Shown here one piece after another: positions 1 to 6,571 of a stretch of 64,000 nt of DNA. The notes under the pieces are model-generated. The model did not search any database, was not told where the DNA came from, and saw only the letters and a program-made list of their open reading frames with translations. The stretch lies in NCBI GenBank assembly GCA_913055805.1, contig CAJXLF010000004.1, forward strand, positions 1-64,000. The letters are read 5' to 3'. Made by a program: the position numbers and the translations under genes. The stretch is from an uncultured Salinisphaerales bacterium. Its GTDB lineage: Bacteria; Pseudomonadota; Gammaproteobacteria; Nevskiales; CAJXLF01. Position 1 is the stretch's first letter. Every line of letters starts with the position of its first letter.

Positions 1-93
1 TATATCGAGGTGTTTTACAATCGGCAGCGACTGCATCAGACCTTGGGGTATCGAACTCCCCTGCAGGTCGAGCAGGCAACTACCATGATTTAA
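1..93 (+). CDS. IS3-family transposase OrfB, C-terminal end (cut by window edge)
   Basis: Thirty codons are open from the window edge to a TAA at 91-93. They read as the end of an integrase-core (rve) transposase, with FYNRQRLHQTLGYRTP, the typical last helix of IS3-family OrfB (F-N-x-x-R-x-H-x-x-L-G-Y-x-x-P). The rest of the element lies to the left. Just past the stop, two stretches beginning GGTGTCCG (around 99 and 163), each followed by CCAGACCC, look like element-end sequence, but I cannot place the terminal inverted repeat. The element appears to have landed in or beside an integron attC site. Confidence 0.85.
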   Translation, partial: YIEVFYNRQRLHQTLGYRTPLQVEQATTMI

Positions 94-135
94 TTACGGT
101 GTCCGGGAACGTCAGTACAGCCCAGACCCCTTTTA

Positions 136-153
136 TTAACTCCAGCGTTGGGC
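136..153 (+). repeat. Right half of an integron attC site (R' core at 147-153)
   Basis: The sequence TTAACTCCAGCGTTGGGC ends in GTTGGGC (147-153), which fits the attC/attI core GTTRRRY and follows the usual form of an attC right arm. The left arm that should pair with it is missing and is replaced by the IS3 end. Integron recombination cuts inside this core, so the cassette carrying the SnoaL-like gene would start at about 148. Confidence 0.6.
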
Positions 154-236
154 ATCAGTGATGGTGTCCGAAAATGGCCAGACCCGGAAGCATATGACCG
201 TAATAATGAGAGCTTAATCGCAGGAGAGTAGTTGTC

Positions 237-653
237 ATGATGAACTCTGAACAGAACCGGAACGCTGTCATTGAAGCCTGGAAGGTGTTTAAGACGCGCG
301 ATGTGCGACGCATCTCGGACCTGTTCACCGATGACGCGGAATGGATTGCGCAGAAAGGCAATGCAACCGCAGTCGCGTTAGATGCATCCGACCACATGGT
401 TGGAAACGAGGCAATCGCAGAATTTCTCGGTTCTGGAATGTACAAACTGTATCGGGATGTGCGTATCGAATTCCGTAGCGTAGTCGCAGACGGAAATACT
501 GTTGTCGTGGAAGAGCACATGTCGGCGACCCTTCCAAGCGGAAAAGTGTACGAAAACGACTATTGCTTCTTCTTTGTTCTCGACAATGGAAAAATTAAAC
601 AAGTTCGTGAGTACATGGACACTCACAAGGGGCACCAGATCGTTTTTGGGTGA
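237..653 (+). CDS. SnoaL-like / NTF2-fold protein, probable integron cassette gene
   Basis: A 138-residue protein of the SnoaL-like NTF2 superfamily, small alpha+beta barrels that include ketosteroid isomerase-like and polyketide cyclase-like proteins. The N-terminal helix (N-R-N-A-V-I-E-A-W), the FTDDAEW strand, GNEAIAEFLG and the closing strands V-V-E-E-H-M, NDYCFFFVLDNGKI and QVREYMDTHK match the family. The substrate is unknown. The start is ATG 237 behind AGGAGA (222-227); a second ATG follows at once. The gene nearly fills the interval between an attC right arm (136-153) and an attC left arm (660-683), the layout of a single-gene integron cassette. Confidence 0.85.
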   Translation: MMNSEQNRNAVIEAWKVFKTRDVRRISDLFTDDAEWIAQKGNATAVALDASDHMVGNEAIAEFLGSGMYKLYRDVRIEFRSVVADGNTVVVEEHMSATLPSGKVYENDYCFFFVLDNGKIKQVREYMDTHKGHQIVFG

Positions 654-659
654 GATGAT

Positions 660-683
660 GCCCAACAAATCTCTTCAGCGGAC
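660..683 (+). repeat. Left half of an integron attC site (R'' core GCCCAAC), truncated
   Basis: GCCCAAC at 660-666 fits the RYYYAAC core and is the exact complement of the GTTGGGC at 147-153. It is followed by AAATCTCTTCAGCGGAC, a usual attC left arm. The right arm is absent: after 683 the sequence changes to GTCAGGGTCAGACTCGATTG, which looks like the edge of another inserted element. The site lies 7 bases past the SnoaL-like stop codon, as expected for a cassette. Confidence 0.6.
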
Positions 684-801
684 ATTGGGACAAGTCAGGG
701 TCAGACTCGATTGATTCTCGTGACCTCTTCTAGCGCGTGAACTTGTGCTTTGTTGTTTGTGCGCATAAAGTAAGCGCATATCTTGTAAGTGGAAGTTCCC
801 C

Positions 802-1044
802 ATGCACATAGAAAAAGCTGTTGAAGAGAAGTCTCCCGTCAACCTGAGAATCCGAAGCTCGTTGAAGCAACAGGCCAAGAGCCTGGGAATCAATTTGTCG
901 CAGACGCTGGAGGCGACGCTGGAGCGGGAGATCAGCCGCCGGGAACAGGAAGAGTGGCTCGCCGAGAATCGCAGGGCGATCGAGGCGTATAACCGGCGTA
1001 TCGAAGAACATGGCCCTGCATTGTCCGCGTACCGAAGCTTTTGA
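802..1044 (+). CDS. ccdA: CcdA-type antitoxin
   Basis: An 80-residue antitoxin of the CcdA family. It has an N-terminal ribbon-helix-helix DNA-binding part (VNLRIRSSLKQQAKSLGINL, then SQTLEATLE) and the family's C-terminal toxin-binding tail (W-L-A-E-N-R-R-A-I-E-A-Y-N-R-R-I-E-E-H-G). It should bind and neutralise the CcdB toxin encoded next and repress the promoter. A short dyad TGCGC-N9-GCGCA (760-778) lies just upstream and may be the operator. Its stop codon overlaps the toxin start (TTGA at 1041-1044), giving tight translational coupling. Confidence 0.88.
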   Translation: MHIEKAVEEKSPVNLRIRSSLKQQAKSLGINLSQTLEATLEREISRREQEEWLAENRRAIEAYNRRIEEHGPALSAYRSF

Positions 1045-1370
1045 GCGTCAGCGTGCCGCAATTTGATCTTTACCGGAACCCCAACCCGGAAACACGTGCA
1101 TGGGCCCCTTATGTCGTGGATCTTCAACATGAAATGCTGAGTGGCCTGGCTACTCGCGTGATGGCACCGTTGGTCGTTGCCAAGCCATCAGGCGAGCCGC
1201 CAATGAAGGGGCTGAATCCAATCGTTTCCGTTGAAGGCCGGGATTATTTTCTGTCCACTGCAGAAATGGCATCAGTTCCGGTCAGGGAGTTATCAGATCC
1301 CTTGGGGAATCTCCTGTCGTATCGCAATGATCTAATGGCGGCTGTCGATTTACTCTTTACGGCAGTTTAA
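1041..1370 (+). CDS. ccdB: CcdB-type toxin (DNA gyrase poison)
   Basis: A 109-residue protein of the CcdB family, which poisons DNA gyrase when not held by CcdA. It shows the family's strands FDLYRNPNPETR, PYVVDLQHEML, TRVMAPLV, LNPIVSVEGRDYFLSTAEMA and the ending NLLSYRNDLMAAVDLLFTAV, close to the usual length of about 100 residues. The start is TTG at 1041, overlapping the antitoxin stop. The pair sits in the mobile part of the window, where such modules stabilise integron arrays and plasmids. Confidence 0.88.
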   Translation: MSVSVPQFDLYRNPNPETRAWAPYVVDLQHEMLSGLATRVMAPLVVAKPSGEPPMKGLNPIVSVEGRDYFLSTAEMASVPVRELSDPLGNLLSYRNDLMAAVDLLFTAV

Positions 1371-1393
1371 TTAAAGGCTTCATGGAGCAATTA

Positions 1394-1430
1394 ACCTACT
1401 CCGTAGGTCTTTTATACCTATTCAATAGGT
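1394..1430. promoter_or_regulatory. Tandem dyads upstream of lysE-type gene
   Basis: Two perfect inverted repeats with the same outer half-site: ACCTAC-TCC-GTAGGT (1394-1408) and ACCTATT-C-AATAGGT (1416-1430). Their centres are 22 bp apart, about two helical turns, as expected for cooperative binding of two regulator dimers on one DNA face. They lie between the ccdB stop and the exporter gene. No regulator gene is adjacent, so the cognate protein is unknown. Confidence 0.5.
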
Positions 1431-1437
1431 TGATACC

Positions 1438-1509
1438 ATGACCACAAAAATAACCTTGCAAACGGTATTTGGCGGAAAAACCGCCACCCGGCATGAAGGT
1501 AAGAAATAA
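1438..1509 (+). CDS. Possible 23-residue leader peptide overlapping the LysE exporter start
   Basis: A short frame starts at ATG 1438 and its TAA (1507-1509) overlaps the ATG of the exporter, the form used for translational coupling. Inside it lies a hairpin, GGCGG-AAAAA-CCGCC (1471-1485). I see no homology, and no strong ribosome site precedes the ATG. It may be a regulatory leader or chance. Confidence 0.3.
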   Translation: MTTKITLQTVFGGKTATRHEGKK

Positions 1510-2144
1510 TGATGCCCATTGAATCGATACTGGCATTCACCCTTGCTTCGGTTCTACTGAGTCTCGCACCTGGGCCGGATAATATTTTCGTGCTTACGCA
1601 GTCGGCCCTTTACGGCAAGAAATCGGGCGTGCTGGTTACGCTTGGCCTGTGTACCGGGCTTGTTGTGCACACGACGGCGGTGGCTGTGGGCGTGGCGGCG
1701 ATTTTCCAGACCTCAGTCATTGCATTCACTGTGCTGAAGGTGGTCGGGGCGATGTACCTGCTTTACCTGGCCTGGCAGGCGTTTCGGGCATCTGCACAAA
1801 GCCTTGAAGCCTCGGGTTCGGTTGTGCGTTCGAACGGCGCCTTGTACCGCCGGGGCATCATCATGAACATCACCAACCCCAAGGTCTCGATTTTCTTCCT
1901 TGCCTTCCTGCCGCAGTTTGCATCACCGGAACATGGCTCGCTGGCGGTGCAGATATTTCTCCTGGGCGGGATATTCATTCTTGTCGCCCTGATGATTTTC
2001 TGTGCGATCGCCTTCCTGGCCGGCGCGCTGGGTGACTGGTTGAACAGCTCACCCAGGGCGCAGATTTATCTGAATCGAATTGCCGGTACCGTGTTTGTCC
2101 TGCTGGCGCTCAAACTGGTGACTGCCAGTGCATATGGGACCTGA
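1509..2144 (+). CDS. LysE/RhtB-family amino-acid (or related solute) exporter
   Basis: A 211-residue inner-membrane protein of the LysE/RhtB translocator family, at the usual length. The N-terminal signature is clear (PGPDNIFVLTQSALYGKKSG), followed by the second and third membrane segments (LGAMYLLYLAWQAFR-like, residues about 75-95), RRGIIMNITNPKVSIFFLAF in the middle and two C-terminal membrane segments. The family exports amino acids, homoserine lactones or similar small molecules; the substrate cannot be told. ATG 1509 overlaps a short upstream frame and is followed by a second ATG at 1512. Twin dyads at 1394-1430 suggest repressor control. Confidence 0.88.
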   Translation: MMPIESILAFTLASVLLSLAPGPDNIFVLTQSALYGKKSGVLVTLGLCTGLVVHTTAVAVGVAAIFQTSVIAFTVLKVVGAMYLLYLAWQAFRASAQSLEASGSVVRSNGALYRRGIIMNITNPKVSIFFLAFLPQFASPEHGSLAVQIFLLGGIFILVALMIFCAIAFLAGALGDWLNSSPRAQIYLNRIAGTVFVLLALKLVTASAYGT

Positions 2145-2219
2145 TAAATCAGATGCAGAGTCCGTTTTTCCCCGCAGTGTTTACCGGACTGAATCAGCCG
2201 GATTAAGATCGGCCATGTT

Positions 2220-2486
2220 ATGAGCAGCCAGAGAATCTCAACCGGCGTTGTACACAGTCTGCCCACGGATTTACGGAGCGTATTGCTTGCAGACGCGGCA
2301 GCACTGGATCGGTGGGAAGACATCACCCCACTCGCGCGTAATGAATGGATCTGCTGGGTGGAAGACGCGAAAAAGGCGGAAACGAGAGACAAGAGGATCG
2401 CGCGTGTCGTCGGCGACCTGAAGGATGGCAAACGCCGGCCATGTTGCTGGCCCGGCTGCCCGCATCGGGAAAAGACCGGCAGGTAA
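2220..2486 (+). CDS. YdeI/OmpD-associated family protein
   Basis: An 88-residue protein matching the C-terminal domain of the YdeI/OmpD-associated family (OmdA type): W-E-D-I-T-P-L-A-R-N-E-W-I-C-W, then KAETRDKRIARVVGDLKDGK and a Cys-rich end RRPCCWPGCPH. Family members have been linked to resistance against antimicrobial peptides and to outer-membrane proteins, but the biochemical role is unclear. The C-terminal cysteines (C-C-x3-C) could hold a metal. It stands alone, convergent with the gene at 2522. Confidence 0.75.
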   Translation: MSSQRISTGVVHSLPTDLRSVLLADAAALDRWEDITPLARNEWICWVEDAKKAETRDKRIARVVGDLKDGKRRPCCWPGCPHREKTGR

Positions 2487-2513
2487 AAAGCGCCCGGCTC
2501 ACACACCGGGCGC
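2484..2513 (-). terminator. Rho-independent terminator for the minus-strand gene at 2522
   Basis: A perfect 8-bp stem, GCGCCCGG-N8-CCGGGCGC (2490-2513), is followed on the minus strand by a run of T residues (2484-2489). It lies 8 bases past the stop of the minus-strand membrane protein and overlaps the end of the plus-strand gene, so it may stop both transcripts. Confidence 0.8.
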
Positions 2514-2521
2514 CGCTATCC

Positions 2522-2902
2522 TCAGCCCGCCTTGCGAGTGGACTTTATAAACAGCACCTTCATTAGCACCACGCCGGCAAACACCACCACCGAAGCCAGA
2601 CTGAGTACGGGCCCGATCTTCTCACCCGGTAACAGCCCCTGGTAAAAGCAGAACAGCCCGATGAACATCACCAGAATGCCGACCTGGTGGCAGTAGTACT
2701 GCACGCGTGAGAGCGTCGTTGTGCCATCCGTGATCCACAGCTTGTGGATGATGGCGTAGATAAACGACACCACCATGCCCAGTAACAGAATATGCGCATG
2801 CGTCACATGCTGGGCGTGGTTCTGGCTGATACCCATATACACGCCCAGGGCCATACCAAGTACGCCATAGCCTAAAGCGGTCAGTACATACTTACGATCC
2901 AT
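2522..2902 (-). CDS. Four-helix membrane protein with conserved histidines, function unknown
   Basis: A 126-residue integral membrane protein with four predicted helices (about residues 4-24, 36-55, 70-90, 100-118). The first two helices carry several histidines (Q-N-H-A-Q-H-V-T-H-A-H-I, then IIHKLW), and YYCHQVG follows in the third. The arrangement resembles small proteins related to haem-copper oxidase subunit I fragments, so haem or metal binding is possible but unproven. I place the start at ATG 2902 because GGAGG lies 7 bases upstream; a GTG 12 bases further up would sit before that site. Confidence 0.7.
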   Translation of the reverse strand: MDRKYVLTALGYGVLGMALGVYMGISQNHAQHVTHAHILLLGMVVSFIYAIIHKLWITDGTTTLSRVQYYCHQVGILVMFIGLFCFYQGLLPGEKIGPVLSLASVVVFAGVVLMKVLFIKSTRKAG

Positions 2903-2944
2903 ACACACCTCCACTTTTAGCCGGGCGGCAAGTCGCCCTGCTGT

Positions 2945-3175
2945 TTATTCCACGCCGAACTTGCCGGCTTTGGGTTTGGGACCGAACAGTGTGACTTCGC
3001 CGTCAATGAGAACAGGAATACGGCGCAACGGGCTCAGGCGGCTGAATTGATTATTGCCAAAGAACGGCACCAGGGGATCAATATCGTAGGCGATGCCTTT
3101 GAGTCCCAGACACACCAGCACCTTGCGGACATAGGGCGAAAGACAGGAACCGATAATGCGGGTTTTTGTGCTCAT
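2945..3175 (-). pseudogene. Truncated glutathione S-transferase (N-terminal thioredoxin domain only)
   Basis: Seventy-six residues read as the N-terminal domain of a GST: I-I-G-S-C-L-S-P-Y-V-R-K-V-L-V-C-L, then YDIDPLVPFFGNNQFSRLSP and RRIPVLIDGEVTL, including the conserved cis-proline (IPVL). After GEVTL, where a family member continues into the D-S-x-x-I segment and an all-helical domain of about 120 residues, the frame turns into an unrelated tail (FGPKPKAGKFGVE) and stops. It is probably a relic of deletion or rearrangement. Confidence 0.75.
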
Positions 3176-3274
3176 GGCTCGCATCCAACGCCCGGCGGCG
3201 CGATGCAGGCATTATGCACCAGCTTTGCCGATTACAGCAGAGTATCCCCGGCGTTATTTTCATGACGCACTTAG

Positions 3275-3712
3275 TCACTTAAGCCCCGACAGCACTTGCT
3301 CCAATGCGCCAAGGAATCTTGGCCAGCCATAGCTCGCGCCCTGGTAGTAGGCCCCGGCGCCTTCGGGCGGGAAGCCTGCCTGTTCCAGACGGATCAGCGT
3401 GCCCCTCTCAGTCGGTGTCAGCGTCCAGGTCACCACTGTTCGCATATTGCCCGCCTCTTCACCTGAAGAATCCCAGCGATAGGACAACCGCTGGCCATGC
3501 TCCACTTCCAGCACTTCGCAGTCCACCACGCCATTCCAGGTCGGTGTTGGCTCGCGGCGGAAGTTGAAGTGGTGACCCACCACGGGCTGGAAGTCGTTAT
3601 GCATCAGCCATTCGTCCAGCAATGCACTCTCGGTGAGGGCGCGCCAGACTTTCTCCGGCGGATGCGGCATTTCCTGCTCGAAAACCAACCTGCGTGTTTC
3701 AGCGTCGCTCAT
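3275..3712 (-). CDS. SRPBCC / AHSA1-type protein
   Basis: A 145-residue START-like (SRPBCC) protein of the Aha1/AHSA1 type, with the hallmark PPEKVWRALTE near residue 18, LLDEWLMHNDF, WNGVVDCEVLEVEHGQRLSY and GASYGWPRFLGALEQVL at the end. Such proteins form a deep hydrophobic pocket; the ligand is unknown. The frame is open further upstream through the DoxX gene, but ATG 3712 with GAGGGCG before it is the sensible start. It is the third gene of an ArsR-DoxX-AHSA1 operon, a frequent trio. Confidence 0.88.
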   Translation of the reverse strand: MSDAETRRLVFEQEMPHPPEKVWRALTESALLDEWLMHNDFQPVVGHHFNFRREPTPTWNGVVDCEVLEVEHGQRLSYRWDSSGEEAGNMRTVVTWTLTPTERGTLIRLEQAGFPPEGAGAYYQGASYGWPRFLGALEQVLSGLK

Positions 3713-3726
3713 AATCCGCTCGCCCT

Positions 3727-4095
3727 CTACACGGGTTTCAGCACAAGGCGGCCGTAGGCAATGAACGCGCATATGGCGGCCACCACCAGCCAGTAGATCA
3801 TGGGACTGTAGTTGGTCTCCGCGGAATAGAAGAGCAAGCCGCAGAACAGCAGCATCTCTGCCGCAATGACGCCGGCTGCCAGGGGCGCCAGCATGGCCAG
3901 GGGCTTGTAGAAGAGCGGCAGTACCAGGGCCAGGCTGCAAAGCAGTTCAACCACGCTCATCGACAACCAGACACTGTTCGGCAATACCTTGAACGCCGGC
4001 ATGGTCTGTTCCGCCGAATTGGAAAACTTCCACACTGCGCCCACCGCCGTGTGCAGTGCGAGAAGAGTCTGAAGCGCCCACAGGAATATGTTCAT
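3727..4095 (-). CDS. DoxX-like membrane protein
   Basis: A 122-residue inner-membrane protein of the DoxX-like family with four predicted helices, starting MNIFLWALQTLLALHTAVGAVWKFSNS and including ELLCSLALVLPL and PLAAGVIAAEMLLF. DoxX-like proteins are often linked to redox or detoxification operons but lack a settled reaction. An AAGGAG site precedes ATG 4095. It lies 32 bp after the ArsR gene and 14 bp before the AHSA1-type gene. Confidence 0.85.
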   Translation of the reverse strand: MNIFLWALQTLLALHTAVGAVWKFSNSAEQTMPAFKVLPNSVWLSMSVVELLCSLALVLPLFYKPLAMLAPLAAGVIAAEMLLFCGLLFYSAETNYSPMIYWLVVAAICAFIAYGRLVLKPV

Positions 4096-4127
4096 GACTT
4101 ATCTCCTTTCAAGTCTGTTGATTGTCC

Positions 4128-4463
4128 CTATAGATCCATTCGATTGAGCAGCGCTTCCAGGCGCGCGAAACGCTCCTGCCAGAAAGCGCCGTAAAAACCG
4201 ATCCAGTCGAATAGCGGTGCCAGCCCTTCGGGACGGGCGCTGTAGTGCGTCTGCCGGCCGTCACGCCGGTCAGTCACCAGGCCCGCCTGCTTGAGCAACC
4301 CGAGATGTTTGGAAACGGCGGGCTGCGAGATCCCGGAGTAATCCGTCAGCACGCGCACGGTCAATTCCCCGTCCCGGCACAGGCGCTCGAAAATTGCGCG
4401 TCGCGTGGGATCAGCCAGGGTGCTAAAAACTTCGGTTTGTAAATCGCTGGATGGAACAGGCAT
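4128..4463 (-). CDS. ArsR-family winged-helix repressor
   Basis: A 111-residue ArsR/SmtB-type regulator. It has FSTLADPTRRAIFERLCRDG near residue 14, the recognition helix SGISQPAVSKHLGLLKQAGL and the wing RRDGRQTHYS. No metal-binding Cys pair is present in the recognition helix, so it belongs to the ligand-sensing rather than the classical metal-sensing branch. It heads the operon with the DoxX-like and AHSA1-type genes and should bind the perfect palindrome at 4468-4493, four bases upstream of its own start, as an autorepressor. Confidence 0.92.
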   Translation of the reverse strand: MPVPSSDLQTEVFSTLADPTRRAIFERLCRDGELTVRVLTDYSGISQPAVSKHLGLLKQAGLVTDRRDGRQTHYSARPEGLAPLFDWIGFYGAFWQERFARLEALLNRMDL

Positions 4464-4467
4464 GCAC

Positions 4468-4493
4468 TATTCATAACCGAATGGTTATGAATA
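4468..4493. promoter_or_regulatory. Perfect operator of the ArsR-type repressor
   Basis: An inverted repeat with 11-bp perfect arms, TATTCATAACC-N4-GGTTATGAATA. Its position directly before the arsR-type ATG, where it would cover the promoter, makes it the probable autoregulatory site. Confidence 0.85.
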
Positions 4494-4551
4494 AGTCAAG
4501 CGACGCGGGTTTTCAAATCCGGGATACAACAGGCTTTTATACGTAAACCAG

Positions 4552-4884
4552 TCAGGCTCCGCTTTTGCCGGACATGATCGCCTGGCCCAGTTCCTTGCGA
4601 TTCGCGCCCAGGGCAATCAGTGACCTGATCATCATGTCCAGAGAAACACTGGCATCGCCTGCTTCCATTTTGGCGACACGTGACTGACTGGAGTGAATCA
4701 GTTCGGCGAATTTCTTCTGGGTAAGGTGCTTCTGTTTTCTTTTTTCCCGGAGCGCACGTGTCAAGGACAACCGCATTTCAACCAAGGTCTTTTCTTCCTT
4801 GCTAAGGCCCAGGAAATCCTCGGTGTTACCGATGCGCCAGCCCCTGGCTTCCAGTGATTTTCTTTTAACGGTCTTCATGGTCAT
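4552..4884 (-). CDS. HigA-type (XRE) antitoxin
   Basis: A 110-residue antitoxin with a helix-turn-helix of the Cro/cI type in its middle (REKRKQKHLTQKKFAELIHS, then SQSRVAKMEAGD) and the ending SLDMMIRSLIALGANRKELG. It should neutralise the toxin encoded just upstream and repress the module. It overlaps the toxin gene by 20 bp, toxin first, as in higBA loci. ATG 4884 and ATG 4878 are both possible starts. Confidence 0.88.
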   Translation of the reverse strand: MTMKTVKRKSLEARGWRIGNTEDFLGLSKEEKTLVEMRLSLTRALREKRKQKHLTQKKFAELIHSSQSRVAKMEAGDASVSLDMMIRSLIALGANRKELGQAIMSGKSGA

Positions 4885-5203
4885 AACTCTTGAGTCTTGA
4901 CTTGCAGGTACTAATCACCGACTTGGGTGTCTTGTTTGTTTTCTTATCGAACACATCCAGTATCACAATGGCGTCAGGATCAGTACGATAAATAATCCGC
5001 CAGGTAACACTTTCATCCTGAATACGCAGCTCGTGACATCGCCTACCAATATTCGGCATCGGTCTGGAATGCGGCAGGGACAGGTTTTCACCGGCCTGTA
5101 ACTGCCGCAGCAGAAAACCCGCTTCCAGGCGGGCTTCTAACGAGAACGGCGGTGTTTTCACCTCACCGTGCATCCATACCAATGGCTTGTCTCGCTTCTG
5201 CAT
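4865..5203 (-). CDS. HigB/RelE-type (Gp49-like) toxin
   Basis: A 112-residue toxin of the RelE/HigB superfamily, phage Gp49-like branch: K-P-L-V-W-M-H-G-E-V-K-T-P-P-F-S at the start, LLRQLQAGENLSLPHSRPMP in the middle, then CHELRIQDESVTWRIIYR and VFDKKTNKTP. The family cleaves mRNA, usually on the ribosome; the basic and aromatic residues of the active site (H, R, Y, K) are present. The palindrome at 5216-5231 lies 13 bp upstream. Confidence 0.9.
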   Translation of the reverse strand: MQKRDKPLVWMHGEVKTPPFSLEARLEAGFLLRQLQAGENLSLPHSRPMPNIGRRCHELRIQDESVTWRIIYRTDPDAIVILDVFDKKTNKTPKSVISTCKSRLKSYDHEDR

Positions 5204-5215
5204 ATCTTCATTATT

Positions 5216-5231
5216 ATGTCAATTTTGACAT
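5216..5231. promoter_or_regulatory. Operator palindrome of the higBA-type module
   Basis: A perfect dyad ATGTCAA-TT-TTGACAT, 13 bp before the toxin start. The TTGACAT arm may also serve as a -35 box. It is the probable binding site of the HigA-type antitoxin. Confidence 0.7.
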
Positions 5232-5257
5232 TCATTATGCAGAAGTTCTCGGATTGA

Positions 5258-6415
5258 TCAACCCCCGGCTTGCATGTGCCCGTGCCGCTCCACGTCAATA
5301 CCATGGCCAGGTGGCAACAGAGCTTGCAGCTCATCCGAAGCGAGCGCATTCCAGGCCGCCACGGACTGCCGCCACACCTTCGCCTGGAAACTCTTGGCCA
5401 CATGGCGGAACGGTTGGCCGTCGAGTTCGCCGTCGTAGAGCGCTTCACGCCGGTCGAAGGCAGCTTCGTTGAAACGGGTCTGCCCTTTTGCCCGCCAGTC
5501 TTCGTAGGCGGCCAGGTTCTGCTGCATGAGCGGCACGTGGATGCGGCAGATCTCGGCCAGCAAGGGTTTCAATGCGGCATTGATCTGCAAGTCCGCACCC
5601 GGCTGACTGGCCGACACATCACCGCGATGCAGGCGCCATAGCCAGGCATGCAGTTTCGGACCGCGCGCCTTGAGCATGGCTTCAGCGGTCGGGTCGATTT
5701 CCAGGTTCATGGCCAGCTGGCCGTAGATGGCGGCATCAGCCAGGGTGAAGCGTTCACCCAGCACGAAGGGTCGTTCGGTGAGCAGGGTTTCCAGAATGTC
5801 AATCAGGCGGAACCAGCAGGATTCGAGCAAGTCATGCGTGGGTGGGAAACCCGGCAGCGAATCGGGCGCCACGCTGAACAGGTAGGGCATGCGCCGTGTC
5901 TGTCGCTTGCTGAAAACTTTCGCCGTGATGAATTCCAGCGGACCGTAGATGGAGCGGTATTCGTGGGCCACCAGCTTGCCGGCGGTGTTGTCCGCCGCCG
6001 ACAGTTTCCAGCGGTTGTGATGCACCATGTACAGGCCGAATTCGTCCAGGTAATCGTCGATCAGCCGCACCACGAAGGCGGCTGCGGGGTCATCGGGAAT
6101 GACCCGCTGCCCGGCCGGCAGCTTCTGATCCAGCCACACGGCAATCGCCGTGGAGTCGTAGAGATTCTCGCCCTGCGGGCCGAACAGGAACGGCACCAGC
6201 GGATACTCGTCCTCGGGTTCCATCTTGGGCGCGGTCAGCGGCAGCTTGCCCGCCACCAGCCGGGCGCGGCGCAGATGGTAGCGCCAGTCTTCAATGAAGT
6301 TGCCTGCACCGGGCAGCACCTTGTAGCTCAGGCCGGCATGCCGGCACAGCAGAATGACTTTCAACCCGAAAGGCGACAGGCGGGAAGTCCAAATAACCCA
6401 AGAAATTTCGGCCAT
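5258..6415 (-). CDS. Long glutathione S-transferase-like protein
   Basis: A 385-residue protein with an N-terminal thioredoxin-like GST domain (W-T-S-R-L-S-P-F-G-L-K-V-I-L-L-C-R-H-A-G near residue 10, LVPFLFGPQGENLYDSTAIA with the cis-Pro and D-S-T glutathione-contact positions) and a helical C-terminal domain (FVLGERFTLADAAIYGQLAM around residue 245). It is much longer than the usual 200-230 residues, with a large insert between the domains and an extra C-terminal region of about 120 residues. Glutathione transfer is possible but the substrate is unknown. The broken GST at 2945 is not part of it. Confidence 0.8.
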   Translation of the reverse strand: MAEISWVIWTSRLSPFGLKVILLCRHAGLSYKVLPGAGNFIEDWRYHLRRARLVAGKLPLTAPKMEPEDEYPLVPFLFGPQGENLYDSTAIAVWLDQKLPAGQRVIPDDPAAAFVVRLIDDYLDEFGLYMVHHNRWKLSAADNTAGKLVAHEYRSIYGPLEFITAKVFSKRQTRRMPYLFSVAPDSLPGFPPTHDLLESCWFRLIDILETLLTERPFVLGERFTLADAAIYGQLAMNLEIDPTAEAMLKARGPKLHAWLWRLHRGDVSASQPGADLQINAALKPLLAEICRIHVPLMQQNLAAYEDWRAKGQTRFNEAAFDRREALYDGELDGQPFRHVAKSFQAKVWRQSVAAWNALASDELQALLPPGHGIDVERHGHMQAGG

Positions 6416-6571
6416 AAAATAAAGGTTAAAAACAGATAATCACTATTTCAGTATTTCATTCGCGTTTACTTAAATTTATTGCGAACAAATTAGCAACAAG
6501 CTAAAATTCTACTTGCCCTGTTTTTCGTGAAGTCCTAAGTTCCACTTGGGATACGCCGTCCGGCATAGCGA

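Noticed and set aside
93-200. Terminal inverted repeat of the IS3-family element
   Set aside because: Two GGTGTCCG...CCAGACCC stretches are suggestive, but without the left end the true terminus and target duplication cannot be fixed.
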